Assembly (NCBI GenBank): GCA_032622095.1
Contig: CP136063.1
Span: forward strand, 14,489,814 to 14,553,813
Source: Siphonodentalium dalli
Taxonomy: Eukaryota > Mollusca > Scaphopoda > Gadilida > Siphonodentaliidae
Length of the DNA stretch: 64,000 nucleotides
Direction: 5' to 3'
Under the pieces are notes generated by a model. The model saw only the letters and a program-made list of their open reading frames with translations. It was not told the DNA's origin and did not search any database. How positions within the stretch are numbered: position 1 is the stretch's first letter; each line of letters begins with the position of its first letter. Position numbers and translations under genes: made by a program. Positions 31,812 through 43,881 of this stretch are shown in pieces.

Positions 31812-31865
31812 CTAAATTGCGTAAACAACACTTGGAAGCTCGGGCGATCCATGTCCGTTTATACA

Positions 31866-33214
31866 TGTATATATATTCACCAGCGAATATGGAACAATTA
31901 ATATTGTATATCTTTGGAAGTGTTTTCGTCTCCCATTTGTATACAACGTCATGTGGGCAAATCTTGTAATCTGATGGTATATCGGGTTTATAGCAGACAA
32001 TTTCAATTGAATTTTAATGGTCAATGACTGAGCACTGGCACTAACGTGGTAAACGAGGCTTTGGTGCGTTGATCTATTCATAGGCTCAATTAAAGACATA
32101 TTATGTACTTGTTCGGGTGTGTTAAATTGATAAGTTAGTATGCAGGCGCTATGCAAACTAAAGGAATATTACATTCTACTAACATCGCCAAAAATTTGAA
32201 CCAAATTGGCCGTAGCACTCCATAGAAAACATCGTCATAACTACGCTCAATTGTAAATATTTACTACTCGATTCGGGACGAATCTATAGGCGATAAACTA
32301 ACGAAAACAATTTCGCCATCGAGAGTCACTGCATGTAATTAATGTATAAGAATGACGGTGTGTGCTATGACGTTTGCTACACTATTTGTAAAAAAAAAAT
32401 ACTACATTGAACAGATTATTCTCCATTTCTATGTTATCACCATACCGGAGTGTTTTACATCACTGTAATACAAGTAGTAAAATGTGTGCATATGACTTGC
32501 TTGAAACGATTAACATTTGGATGTTTTTGTGCGTATTTCTTGACCACCATATGATGCATTCTTCCTAAATGTTATATGTACCAAAATGTTATATGTACCA
32601 AGCCTCTACCAATTACTGGTCAATTGTTTTGAACATTAGTACATATATTTACCACTATGGTAACTTATACACATGCAAATGCGAGCTTTGTTGGATTTTG
32701 TTCAGTAAAGCTATCCTCATTGTTCAACTTATATAACTTGATATAATGATCGGCAACATGCATGTACTGAATTGTGTCTAAGTTTGGACTTCTTCGTTTC
32801 CAATTGATCTTTAAAACTTGACACCTTATGCTTGCTATATGCCATTGACGGGAGCATGTCCGCATATGAATATGAACTCGGTCTGCATGGTGTAATTTGT
32901 TTTCGTATAGTGTTATGGCTATCCTTAAATCCACATATCGATTTATATATACGGTCCGCATTATGACACATGCGCTTGTACTCACGCTGGCCTAGTGGTA
33001 AAGTTCTTGTTATTGCATCAGACCAAATCCCCTAAATACAATTGTAATACATGTAGTCCACCTTTAAATTTGCATCGATGCGAGTACAGGGGGAATTTGT
33101 CATAAGATGGGTCGAGTCTGGCTGTGTTTTTGTTTGCATATTCAAAGTTCCCATTGTGCGCGAGTCAAGAAGAGTAATGACTCGCGATGTACAGGTTTGG
33201 CAGAACTGGGTTTC
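31866..33214. other. No gene seen; possible tRNA-like fragment near its end
   Basis: About 1.35 kb, AT-rich. Two overlapping minus frames (32665-32985) lack domain or splice support. At 32987-33040 the sequence ctggcctagtggtaaag fits a pol III A box, and gaccaaatcccc could be a decayed B box, so an old SINE head is possible. An A9 run is at 32389-32399. Confidence 0.3.
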
Positions 33215-33560
33215 GAGTTAAAGTCACATGGCCGTTTGTCCCGCACACTAACCTCATGATGTTTGCATTTTATTTTTCTCGGTATCGAAATAGGTCAATA
33301 AACTACTCGAAATATTATTCCGCGGGCTGTTCCTGATTCCGTAAACATAAAGAGTGTCTGTTTAACCTATATATGTGGAAACACTTGAACCAGCTCGAGA
33401 TATATAGCTGTAGCCATGGAAATTATCTTCAATAAAAATATGAAGCCGCGATATCAGTATTTTGTGTATTTGTCAACCTGCCTTATATATACATACTTCC
33501 AAATTATGTAGACAAAAGTTGGAAGCTGGAATGATCCATGTCCGTTTAAGGCATGCCATC
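33215..33560 (+). repeat. Dispersed repeat R, copy 4
   Basis: Contains cacatggccgtttg, tcggtatcgaaataggtc, agctgtagccatgg, gaagccgcgatatcag, tgtatttgtcaacc, aaagttggaagctgg and atccatgtccgtttaagg. It defines the uninterrupted 3' half of the family. Confidence 0.65.
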
Positions 33561-33859
33561 TACGAGAGTGCAAATTGTGAAACAACGCCAAAACAGACTC
33601 TAGAAGTCATAACTCCTGAAATAAAATTTGGACCGGACTGATTTCGGATATCATATGCAATATAGACATATAGTCATAAGTAGAAGCCACACATGGCCAC
33701 AATTGGTTAACATCGAAGTTATGAACCGTTGTGCCTATATGTCGCGAAATAAACATGCGGGAAATAATTCAGGAGGTATACCTCCAAATACAATTAGGAT
33801 AAAATTGGTGTTCGACACATTCAAGATATTCGTGAGCATAATACATGAATATATTATAA

Positions 33860-34270
33860 ACCAATACTTTCGAATTTTTCCCAGTATCGCAATATGTCGA
33901 TAAATACTTGCACCATACATTTATATATACGGGGAATATGAAGTCACAAAAATACAACTACATGTCAACACGGTCTTTGGGTCCCAAATAGACAACATAA
34001 ATGACAATGCACGACACGGAACATAAAATAACGTTCTGTGTTAGCCTATGCCATGCAGATATACATGGTATAAATAAAGAGTGTTTGTTTTCACTTCTGG
34101 GCGAAACAAATGAAAAATGGGTGTCACATTGGCAAGTATTTTGTTTCAGAGCGTATGAAGCCGGTATATCAACATTTCGTGTTTTATCAATTTATCATAT
34201 ATATATACCTCATTTCAAACTGTGTGGGCAATATTTGGAAGCTTGAATGAGCTATGTCCGTTTGAGGTAA
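33860..34270 (+). repeat. Dispersed repeat R, copy 5
   Basis: Contains cccagtatcgcaatatgtcg, aacacggtctttgggtccca, agagtgtttgttttcacttc, gaagccggtatatcaac and ttggaagcttgaatgagc. The longest copy seen. Confidence 0.65.
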
Positions 34271-34859
34271 CTCCGTCATTTGGGACAGTAATGTTGGCTG
34301 AAATATGTCAAACTGTGCAGCTTGGCAATCCACATTACATAATTATATAGTTAATTTGGGATATGAGAAAGACACTCTCTACACATAGATTAGCTGCATG
34401 CACGATAACACTTATTGTTTTCTAACCAAAAATAACACAGATTATAACATACCGTTATATATTCTAGGCTGAAAAAAATCAAAGCGTGTTAAACTTCTTT
34501 CGAAAGTCCACATCTGGCCATGCACAACAACTTCTCACTAATGAGTCCAAATGCCCAATCTAATTATTTTCTGGTCAATGTAGGACATACCCATGACGGA
34601 TGTAGTGTCAAATCGGACAAGGCAACTTTATTGTAATTAGAACTCGGAAATGTAACATGGGACCAATACTTTAACACATAATACTGGCTTTTTTGTGACA
34701 TTTCACCAGCGCCTGTGTACCCGAGTATTATGAAACCCACTTATTAGTAAGAATGTCTGGAATCGGGCGATTAGTTGTAACTATACATACTTTATTAAAT
34801 CGCCAAAAGGGTAAATTGGCGAGCACGAATTAATATTATGCTGGCTTTATATGCTCAGA

Positions 34860-35060
34860 AAAAAATCATGTTCATTATCACCGCCATTTCGCAGTCGTTT
34901 TCAACTTATCGCACAAAAGTGAAACAAAACGCTCTTTATTATTACCAATCAGGAATAGACTAACACGGAACGCTCTTTTCTGTTCCATGCCGTGCATATG
35001 GCTGTTGTTTGGGAACCAAATGCCGTGTTAAAATTGTGTTTTGTTTACTTCAATGCGACA
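34860..35060 (-). repeat. Dispersed repeat R, inverted copy 6
   Basis: Read on the minus strand it gives acggcatttggttcccaaac, aaagagcgttccgtgttagt, tctattcctgat and aaagagcgttttgtttcac, matching copy 1 (24290-24420). Confidence 0.55.
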
Positions 35061-35379
35061 TGCAGGCACAGGCAATGCCTACATAAATGTAGTTCAAGCA
35101 TTTATAGACCTCTTTCGATACCGGGAAAACTTAAAAAATGGAATGAATTTTTTTTCTGGATTGAGCTATGCTCCAGATAACGTTTTTTTATTCTGGTAAA
35201 TAACTATATTACAATGCTCTGACCAACTTAGAGCACCACATCCAATGGGTTAACTGGAAAATCCAGTTGGGCGTGTGCTGACCAAGAAACACAACCCGTG
35301 CGCTGTACGACATTGAACACTCTTGACAATGGATGTGCTTTAAAAATAAACCGGGAAACTATTGTTACAAGAGATGGAG

Positions 35380-35480
35380 CTAGGTCTCTCCAGATCGAGA
35401 AAAGAATCCAACTCTCCCAACATATATAGGCGCTGTCTAGATCGAGAAAATAATCCCAACTCTATCAACAGATGTAGTAA
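35380..35480. repeat. Short tandem pair, about 65 bp unit
   Basis: Two units of (t)agatcgagaaaaNaatcc, aactctNNcaaca. The rest of 35061-35663 shows no gene. Confidence 0.5.
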
Positions 35481-36032
35481 CGTGGGCCAATATATAATCT
35501 CGTTGCTGATAAGATTGCATAATTCAACGATTCGACCACATGCTTAAGTGTGCCCCATCCGACATTGTTGACTGGCACTCCAATAAACACTTATGGTATA
35601 CGGTGTCTGTGGTTTAGTTGCACATTAATGAATATTTAAGAGCATGCTTAGTGAAAATGTAATTAATGACCCATTTGAGATAGTCATGGTGGCTGAAATA
35701 AGTAAAAATGTGCAGCTTGGCAATCCACATTACATATTTATATAGTTCATTTGGGATATGAGAAAGACACTCTCTACACATAGATTAGCTGCATGCATGA
35801 TACCCTTACTGCTTGGTAACCGAAAGTAACACAGATTATAACATACTGTTATATATACTAGGCTGGAAACAAATCAAAGCGAATTAAACTTATTTCGAAG
35901 ATCGACATCTGGCCATGCACGACAACCTCTCACCAATGAGCCCATGGACCAATCTAATTATTTTCTGGTCAATGTAGGACATACACATTACGGTTGTATA
36001 GTGTCAAATCGCACAAGGCAACTTTATTATAA

Positions 36033-36475
36033 CCCCACCGCAACGAAGTTATGGGGGTATACATGTACGTCGTCCGTCCGTGGACACATATTTGTCCGGA
36101 GTTTTTCTCAGTCGTTTTTGGATCAATTTCCGTGAAACTTGGCACAGACATCAACCACCATGGGAACCTGTGCATCTGCGATTATGACGTCTGTCGGACT
36201 TTTTTTGATGGAGTTATCCCCCCTTTTTCGACTTAGAAGTTTTTGGCAACATGTATATTTTTGTCCGAGCTTTTATTCCTACATTTTTAGGTCAATGTTT
36301 TTTAATCTTGGCGCTGATATTTAGTACCATGGGAACCTGTGCACCTGCGATTATGACGTCTGTCCGACATTTTTTGTGTGGAGTTATGCCCCTTTTTCGA
36401 CTTAGAAAGTTTTTGCAACATGCATAATTTTGTCCAAGCTTTTATTCCTACATTTTTCGGTCAATATGTTTAAAG
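36033..36475. repeat. Dispersed repeat with GGGGGTAT head and tandem body
   Basis: Begins ccccaccgcaacgaagttat then gggggtatac, a head-and-complement arrangement seen in repeats of many marine invertebrate genomes (recognition from memory). About two tandem units of roughly 190 bp follow, each with ccatgggaacctgtgcaYct, gcgattatgacgtctgt and ggagttatNcccc. Confidence 0.6.
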
Positions 36476-36950
36476 GGGAACGCAACCCACGGCCAATTCG
36501 GCATTTGTGAAAATGATATTTTATATTGAAATGATATCACAAGTTACAGAACTCAAATCATCCGCATATTGACGTACCGACATTTAGAAGTATGGGGGTG
36601 GTATAATTTCGAAATTTCTCCGACGTCGACGAAATGATCCCCGTCGGGTCACGTGGGCCTGCACCAAAATGATCGAGGACTTGACTTGATCACTAGGCTT
36701 GACGTATTGGAAGGCTCAATGATACCCAGAAGCGGCCTGCCGTGAGGTGTGAGAGAGCCAAACACACAAGGTGAGTGAGACATGCAATGACAGTCACCAC
36801 CTTGTGAGAGTAACACACAGTGGAGAGGTAAATTCGCCATACCTGATTGATTTGGAGAAGGAAACAAGTATCAATTCTCAACCAATAATTGGTGCGGCAA
36901 TTGATCAAACTATGGAGGAAATGATCATAGATAGACCCCAAATTTGTTGA
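36476..36950. other. Unassigned, less AT-rich segment
   Basis: Starts ggggaacgcaacccacgg. Minus frames at 36649-36977 are open but have no domain I know. The strand and content of any gene here are uncertain. Confidence 0.3.
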
Positions 36951-36959
36951 CATTGTCGG

Positions 36960-37740
36960 CAAATTGAAATCGAACAAACCGTCTCAAAAGCTAGATAGAA
37001 AATATCAATTAAAGTGTTGTTGGAAGAGTACATAAAAGGCATTGGCCATTTTCAAACTGTCAAAATTTGGACATCTTTGAAAAAAAGGTATTATTGGATA
37101 AACATGTTCAAAGACATAGGTGACTTCTGCAGCAAATGCAGATTGTGTAAACTGCGAAATATGAAACGCGAAGAAGCACCTATTTTTCCCTCAAGCATAC
37201 ATCCATACCCACAAAGTGACATTGCCTTTGATTTTACTGGCCCCCAGTGGAAATCAATATATTTTGGCAGACATATGCATTTTTTCTGGCTATAATTTTG
37301 CATCGCGACTCCAAATAAAGAAACAAACACGGCTTTACAATATATATGTGATTATATCATACACAAATATAGAGGTATGATCAATATCAGAACGGACTGT
37401 GGCGGCGAGTTATTGAGCAACAGTATGCACAAATTATGCAAGAAATTAAATATTTATCACGTCGCAACATCCGTATAATCCTCGTGTCAATGTAAAGAAC
37501 GAAAGAAGCCATTCAGTTTTTGATTGAGTCCTTTCTAAGTTAATCAATGATCAAAACCAATATTGTGATTGCTTCTTACCTCAAATTGTATCGGCCATAA
37601 ACATTCACTGTCTGCCAACAACGGGATTATCTCTATTTTCCTAGTATATGGACGAGAACCCCTCTTACAATTGACTACATATTACAACCAAGACGACCTT
37701 ATCTTGTGGAAGACTTTACAAACCAGCACACATATTTAGA
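36960..37740 (+). pseudogene. Retroviral-type integrase fragment (LTR element)
   Basis: The frame 37014-37295 contains GHFQTVKIW, YYWINMFKD and C-X2-C (CSKCRLCK), the HHCC zinc-binding N-domain. SDIAFDFTGPQ follows, which carries the first catalytic Asp region of the rve core. After a shift near 37290 the reading continues to RTDCGGE (second catalytic Asp at 37395-37397) and further to VYGREPLL. Integrase inserts the cDNA copy of an LTR element or Polinton-like element. Several stops and shifts show it is dead. No RT or RNase H was found upstream. Confidence 0.65.
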
Positions 37741-38960
37741 CTAGTCCATTCACAAACTAAAGCAGAGCAGAAAATTGCACATAAGAATAACCAAAAACAG
37801 CCACACACAGAGATATAAAATTGCCTAATTTGTTTATAATTAAACATCAATTAACTAATATAATTTGCAAAAACAAATCGAAATCAGTGCTCAGAACAGG
37901 ACATTATTGACCAAGAGCACATGCCTATCCCTCAAATGAATCATATATTAAGATCAGCACACAAAATGCGCAATTTTCAAACTTCCACAGAACTTAACAG
38001 ATCTCAAAGCGACGAAAATTTCCAGGGACTGATTATAACCAAACTACTGATTAATGTCAATATTCCTATGAACATAGCAATTATTCTATTGAAACCGAAA
38101 TATACCAAAATTTATGCACAAACAGATACGCACAGTAAGTCCACAGATACATGCAGCAGGCCCTAAGTAGGTCCAAGACACAAGCTTAAGAATCAAAGGC
38201 CTGATTATAAACGAAAAACATATTGTGAATAAATTGTTCAAACAGCGGTGATTATTATATTTAAACTGAAGTAGATGACAAAGGCACTGTCCAATATAAC
38301 AATACAGCATCATCTATGAAAACGAAAATCTAATGGACTAGCCGTATAACACGAATACCATGAGTTCAGATAGTCAAACGGTTAGCTATTCATATACTAA
38401 ACCAGAACATATGAACGTTTTGAAAGAATTGCCAAATAAATTTCAAAGAAAACCCACGGGAAAACCTGGAATAAATTATCCCCAAATAAGCAAGCCGCTG
38501 CCAGTAAGCCTCAACATGAACATGGAAACCAATTCAAAACCAAAAGGCCCATATTTAATGGAAATGAGTCATGCCAAAACATTCAAAGGATTGCTTTGTC
38601 AGAAGAAAAAAAAGCAAAGAATACGATGCAAAATTGTAATTCAAGTCAGCACATGGCATATAAAACAAGCAAATTCAGGAAATATATTTTAAATGTCAGA
38701 CTCAAATTGTCTAAGCCAAAATCGGACACACTAATACATAATACTTACAAAGTCACAGACTGAACGGATAGAGCGAGAAATTAAGAGAGAGAGCGAGAAG
38801 ATATAAATGACTATTGTAATTATGTACATGATAAACACAGAATATATTTAAACTATTCTCACTACCAATGTTACATTAGCATATATTCAGGTCAGCATAA
38901 CGTTTTCGAAGCACACGGAGACCCATGTATATAAATAACCGTTTCCTAACAACTAGAGAA
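37741..38960 (+). other. A-rich tail region after the integrase
   Basis: A strong A bias on the plus strand, as in many LTR-element coding strands. Frames 37921-38166 and 38360-38692 (Lys/Asn/Pro-rich, KPTGKPGINYPQ) are open but unassigned. An AATAAA lies at 38973. It may be the 3' part of the same element; no LTR pair was identified. Confidence 0.3.
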
Positions 38961-39149
38961 ACCGTATTAGAAAATAAAACATGTTGCTACTGCCCTTCAT
39001 TTATTTATTTTATATTCGTGGTTTTACATCACTTCCTACAATTAACTGACATCACAGCAAAACCAGATTAATTGTTGGTAGAGTAACCCATGTCTGCTAC
39101 ACATAGGTATGAACAATTCAGTAATATTTTTTAAATTTAAGTAATGTAT

Positions 39150-39345
39150 TCACCGCCTGCTCGCAAGTAAACCACCGAACACCATGGAGGTGAAGGTAGT
39201 ACATCATAAAGTTGAATGTAGTCCGTGTCTCCTCTGTTAATTTATACTAGTAATTAGATGAAGGTAGCCCGTATTTCCTCTGCCCTTCCCATGTTATTAT
39301 AAGTAGATGTAGGTAGAGTCAGTATTTCCTTTGTTCCTCCATGTT
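39150..39345. repeat. Minisatellite, about 65 bp unit, three copies
   Basis: Units share agatgaaggtag, ccNgtatttcctctg and ccatgttattat. Confidence 0.6.
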
Positions 39346-39829
39346 ATTATCATATTATGCATACGGGGGTCGGGGGCATTTACAGGTAGTCGGGAACTCT
39401 GTATGTCTGTCGGAGCATATCACATTGTAACTAGGGTGTTAATTATCAGAATTTGTTATCTTTTGGCATGGTAAAAGCACAGGTTGGAACCCAAATTAAT
39501 TGGGCTAATTATTCAGGTCATGTAACTTCCATAATTATGTTGTACGAGAAAGGTCGATTTCCTGACAATTAGGTGTTGACAATTGATTTTTTATCTATAA
39601 TTGTATATGTATGTTTTACACATTGAGCACCTGTGGAGATGGTTGATTTATTGTGGTACGATGGATCACACCCATCTACAATCTATTTATGTCATTTATT
39701 GGCATGTGTTTCCAATATGGGGGGTAGATAGGCTTCAGACACCACCACATTTAAATTCACACCAGGTTCTCAGTTTCGGTAAATATTAGATTATATTGGC
39801 CATGTAATTTTACGATTAAACTGTAAATT

Positions 39830-40060
39830 CACATTACTATGATGTCGCAATTTTACGATAGTCTCTGATGGTCCAGTTGCTGCCAACAGTTTCTGTCGTA
39901 ATTGTACGATCATTTTTGTAAATATACGATAAAATTAGTTAATGTCAGATTACGTTGATCTCGTAATTTTAGGACTGTTACTGGTGGTCGCATTGCTGCC
40001 AACAGTTTATGTCATAGTATTACGACGATATTTGTTTGACTGTACCTTACTCCCATTTAT
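39830..40060. repeat. Tandem duplication, about 115 bp unit
   Basis: Two copies carry cgNaattttacgat or ggac, gtctctgatggtc or gttactggtggtc, and then gctgccaacagtttNtgtcN. Confidence 0.65.
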
Positions 40061-40514
40061 ATGCCATGCACTATAAGTTTTGGTCAGTTCTGAGTACTTT
40101 GATACAAAATATGTCAAACAAATTCTTGTATATGATGACACGCATGCAGAGTTATACTATTTTTAATAAATCTTGAAAGCAGGTTTAAATTCCACCACGA
40201 TAATACAAATGTGCATCTGGCATAGAAGATAACTGTATAACATAATTAATTACGGTGTATTTGTATATGTATTAGTGGCATCACTGACATGCAATTTAAC
40301 TGAGTGATATTAATCGAATGGCTGCTAACTTCAGAAATGCACTTCAAAGTTGGCTTAGTACACATACGTTTTGTTTTAAATGTCACAGTCGCGAAATCTA
40401 GTACTGCGCGAATTTAAATATGAGTAAGAAATAGGTTTAGAGCACACTGCACTATGTGCAAGTATTGTTATAACCATATATTACTTATAACATCCAATGC
40501 ACAGGTCTACTCAC

Positions 40515-40646
40515 CGTTCTTGACATCAGCGTATTTGCTTTACATAGCTCGCTCACCCATTCCAGTTGTACTGACTTAATTATATCACAAGAATCCTTCA
40601 ATATCTCTATAATTGATCTTCCTGATATATTGGTCCCGACTCCTGC
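40515..40646 (-). CDS. Candidate 44-codon phase-0 exon, cassette 2
   Basis: Minus strand: acceptor attttatag, 132 bp open (44 codons), consensus donor ACG|GTGAGT, phase 0 at both ends. The peptide starts AGVGTNISGRSIIEILKD and ends in a helical stretch with TLMSRT. The flanking upstream intron matches cassette 3 (tataaaat, cagtgttcaactggtattg) and cassette 1 (tattgataacaagctg), including a shared gtgctagac word 90 bp further up. The three exons are therefore duplicates of one module. The family is unknown. It is likely part of a minus-strand gene with cassette 3 upstream. Confidence 0.5.
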
Positions 40647-42540
40647 CTATAAAATATTTTATACAACAGTGTTCAACTGGTATTGATAACAAGCTGCAAA
40701 TGAACAAACTTGAACTCGTGGCCGAAAGGCAGTCATGAGTGCTAGACGTACCCCACTTGTGTGTAACCCTTTGGATATGGTAGTTTCCATAATTACTATA
40801 ATATACCTGGTTTAGCGAAGGCTGTGACTAGTGAAAAGCTGCCAGGAAATAATTCGAAATATAACTAGCGGCTTTTCGAATTCCCGGTGGAAAATTCGTA
40901 TACTTCCATATAATCAAAGGTTTGTGATGATTCTCGTTTTACATGGATTGCGCTTCACTACTATCTATTTCTTCTTCTCTCTTCCTATTTCTCGAGTTGA
41001 TGCTACTTTTATGTTTTGATTTTTATCGTGCACACCTGTTTGTTTGTTTTCACTGTCATCCGTAGTTGACCAAAGTCTCAGGTTCTGTGTTTCTCTGGTA
41101 CTTTGTGCACAAGTACTTTCCCCAATGAATGTTTGAAGTCACGTTATATCTGGGAAAATTCAATTTACATGACTGAGCAGTAGCATGTGATTGTCCCTAT
41201 ACTTATGAACTATGAGACTGCTTCAATAATTCAACACCAATAGGTATTTCTGTACACGCGCCAAGACGATGAGCAACTCTGCCAAATTACGGACATTGTA
41301 ATTTGTATCACAACGCAGACAAAACAATTGAGTGCACAAATAGTCATACTATTTTTCTTGATATAAACGGTAAATATTGTTCCATGCTCACATGCAAGAT
41401 ATGATTGAGTTAGTTGTGCGTACGTTTTACAATATAATTATAGCGTCGCCATGAGTAAACCATTTGCTCCAAAATTCAGGAAATCGCACTCAAGTGACGC
41501 GTTGATATTCCAAATAACAACCACTCATCAAAACACATTTTATCCCCATGTTTTATTTTTGGAGTATTTTTTCACCTTTCGTTTTCGGTGTAATTTAAAT
41601 ATTTGGACCCACCCGAATGCCAGCTCTCCGTTGGGCAGGTTGCTCATATAGTAGAACGCTCAAAGTTTGGAAAATTATCTACGTATATCAAAATACCTGC
41701 TCCTGCATTAGGTCGCTCTTTCATTATCCCGTTTCGATTTGGCGGGAAAATAGGTTAGTGACACAGCATTTACATTCTGAAGCATCGCCACGAGTAAACC
41801 TTCGGCTTTAGGGTGATTGCAACAGACATGACTAAGTTTGAATTTTGGCCTCTTCATTCTTCGTGCATCTGGCCAGTTTTTACCTGACAACGCCCAAATT
41901 TCACGTGCCAGCGCGCACATGCATATTCATCATTAATTGTTCGCAACCGCCTTCAGCTGAGCATCGGGTTGGGAGTAGTTGTGGACACAAGGAATTTTAC
42001 GTCATTTTTGGACATTCAGGGGTCGGTAACTCTGTCAATACAAAATATTTACGGTATCATTATTCGTGTAAAATGTAGAATATGACATGTAAGTTTGGTC
42101 GCAATCGAAGGGTCTTCATTCTTTGCGACTTTGAACACCCGTCCTCCACTCCCCGGGTAATAATCGGACAACGTCCATTTTGTGAAACTGAACCACGTTT
42201 AAGTTGCTCTACATCATAACATTCGTCCCGTTCCGCTGCTTAAATGCGTTCCAGGGGTACTCTACAATTGTCGATAAATGTGAGAGGCCGGTTTAAGGGC
42301 CATAACTCCATAAATCGAGCACGGACAAAATTCTCAATAGCTTAACGCCCGTGCACTCTAGAATATGTACGCACACCGGAAATTTCAACGTTAGCGGTTC
42401 CTGAGATTAGGCGTTACAAAATTACTAGGAAGAATAATAATAATAGAGAAAAATGCCGAAACAGAAATACAATATACTCCCATATTAAAATATGGAAGTA
42501 TAATGAAGAAAATTTAGAAAGTAAGAGGTGAGACTCTTAC
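40647..42540. other. Intron-like and repeat-derived spacer
   Basis: Two related segments at 41440-41660 and 41770-41960 share gcgtcgccatgagtaaacc or gcatcgccacgagtaaacc. A minus frame 41708-41920 is probably repeat-derived. At 42270-42420 the text ggccataactcc and the surrounding words resemble common marine invertebrate repeats. No supported exon found. Confidence 0.3.
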
Positions 42541-42652
42541 CTGGGCTGTCGACAAGGGGTAGTGTGAACTTCGGTGGCTGGCCTGCCGGACAGATGTATA
42601 CGATGATCAACGTTGTTTTCAATTCATTGATTAAAGGGCGGGCGGGCTCCAT
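42541..42652 (-). CDS. Possible first coding exon, 37 codons plus 1 base
   Basis: Minus strand ATG at 42650-42652 (context gtacaATGG), 112 bp open, consensus donor CCCAG|GTAAGAG, phase 1. The peptide MEPARPLINELKTTLIIVYI continues with CPAGQPPKF, a hydrophobic stretch then a Pro-rich end. The phase does not match cassette 2 downstream (phase 0), so it belongs to another gene or needs an unseen exon. CpG-rich DNA (gggcgggcggg) overlaps the start. Confidence 0.35.
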
Positions 42653-42894
42653 TGTACATGTAGGTTATACTTTAGAATTAACATGATCAAATTATGATAA
42701 TTTCCTCAAGAATATACTCATATTATACATGTAGCATAATGATGATGATATGAATGCGATATTATTCACAAAACACGCCGTTTTTCATCGCTGCGCGGTT
42801 GTGGTTGCTATAAGATGAGTCACGAAATTGCGCTATTTCCGTATTTGGATTCGCGCGCTTTACACTGCAAATAATGTGGGGAACCAGTTCTTGA

Positions 42895-43460
42895 AAGTCG
42901 AATAACCAATTGTTTCGTTAACCATTTATTGAAGAAGCAAACGAAGAACAAATTGGATCTGGGTTGACCAAGAACCAAATCATTTGACGAGAAACCAAAT
43001 AAGAAATATTTTTGACATCACTGAAGTACCAAACGAAAAACTATGTTACAATTACTACAATTAATAAACTGTCCCAGTGGCGAAACCAACTACGCTATTT
43101 GGTTCTTCCCAAATAAAAAACAGTTGGTTCCTCATAAATGTTCTTGGTTATTCGCAAAGAATCAAATAATTTTGATCAATTGTCTTGGTTCTTCGCGACG
43201 AACCTAATTATCCGGGGCAATTCCAAGAACCAAAAATTTGGTTCTCAAAAAATAACCCATCTGGTTCGTCGATAAGAACTAGACAGGCTTCTCATGGAGA
43301 AGGTGTTTGGCGGAAAAACCGATCTGGTTCTTCGTGAAGAACCAAATCGGTTATTCGTTAGGATCCGATTTGGTTCTTCACGAAGAACCAGATCGGTTTT
43401 CCGCCAAAAAACTATCTGATTCTTCGCCGAGAACCGATTTACTTTTTTGTAAGGGACAAA
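42895..43460. repeat. GGTTCTTCG/CGAAGAACC palindrome array
   Basis: About fifteen degenerate words of the type aagaaccaaat and ttggttcttc alternate in both orientations, so the region is full of nested palindromes. It builds to a long, almost perfect hairpin at 43309-43405. Simple-repeat frames here (43307-43543) are artefacts. Confidence 0.8.
43309..43405. repeat. Long hairpin: 41-bp arms with palindromes in each arm
   Basis: The left arm 43309-43350 and right arm 43365-43405 are inverted copies with one 1-base difference in an A run and a 14-base loop. Each arm contains GGTTCTTCGTGAAGAACC, itself a palindrome, so a cruciform with side hairpins is possible. Confidence 0.9.
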
Positions 43461-43881
43461 TGCAAATTAGTGCATATCTAAGAATTTCCCTCCTCTTAAG
43501 CTGGCAAACAATTCGGAAACTACTGGCACGAAGCTGGTACTAATTGTGAAATACTTATGTCCATATCCCCAACTAAATTAATTTACTATTTTGCTGTCTA
43601 ATCAATGAAAATGTTTCGCTGAGAGTTGGCGTCTTGGTTACCACTAGAAACGGAAGTTGTTTATTGTGATTTGATTGGTGGATTGAATACAATTCCGGTA
43701 AATTCGCCCCATGGCTATTCGACTTTTTTAAAGTATCACTATCCTAGTGACGCGGGAAACGACACTTCCCTCGGATGATAGATATTGTCGCTACCAAGTG
43801 TATCTAAGGGCATTGACCAATACAATTATTGCATTTAAGTGAAAGTGAATGTATTTGTAATTATATCAGTATATACTAACT

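Larger units (their letters stand above)
30765..31865 (+). repeat. Dispersed repeat R, copy 3, split by a LINE fragment
   Basis: Left part 30765-31100 (ccggtatcgatataggttga, aacacggtgtttgggtccca, ctgctgtgaccatg, tttgtcaac). After the LINE fragment the repeat resumes at 31812 (aaattgcgtaaacaacactt, then ggaagctcgggcgatccatg). Copy 4 shows the uninterrupted junction (cttccaaattatgtagac at 33497). Confidence 0.6.
34270..36032 (+). repeat. Direct 365-bp duplication
   Basis: Bases 34270-34637 and 35664-36032 match at roughly nine of ten positions. They share cttggcaatccacattacat, gagaaagacactctctacac, agattagctgcatgca, aatctaattattttctggtc and ggcaactttatt. About 1.03 kb separates them. The interval (34638-35663) holds an inverted repeat-R copy and a short tandem pair, no gene. 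It is either a pair of LTR-like ends or a segmental duplication; no target duplication was found. Confidence 0.7.

Noticed and set aside
32665-32985. Two overlapping minus frames of 80 and 106 codons
   Set aside because: They overlap in different frames, lack good splice borders and match nothing recognisable.
32985-33040. A functional tRNA gene
   Set aside because: Only an A-box-like word is present; the B box is degraded and no cloverleaf can be drawn.
36649-36977. Minus frames suggesting a host exon
   Set aside because: No acceptor/donor pair in phase and no known domain.
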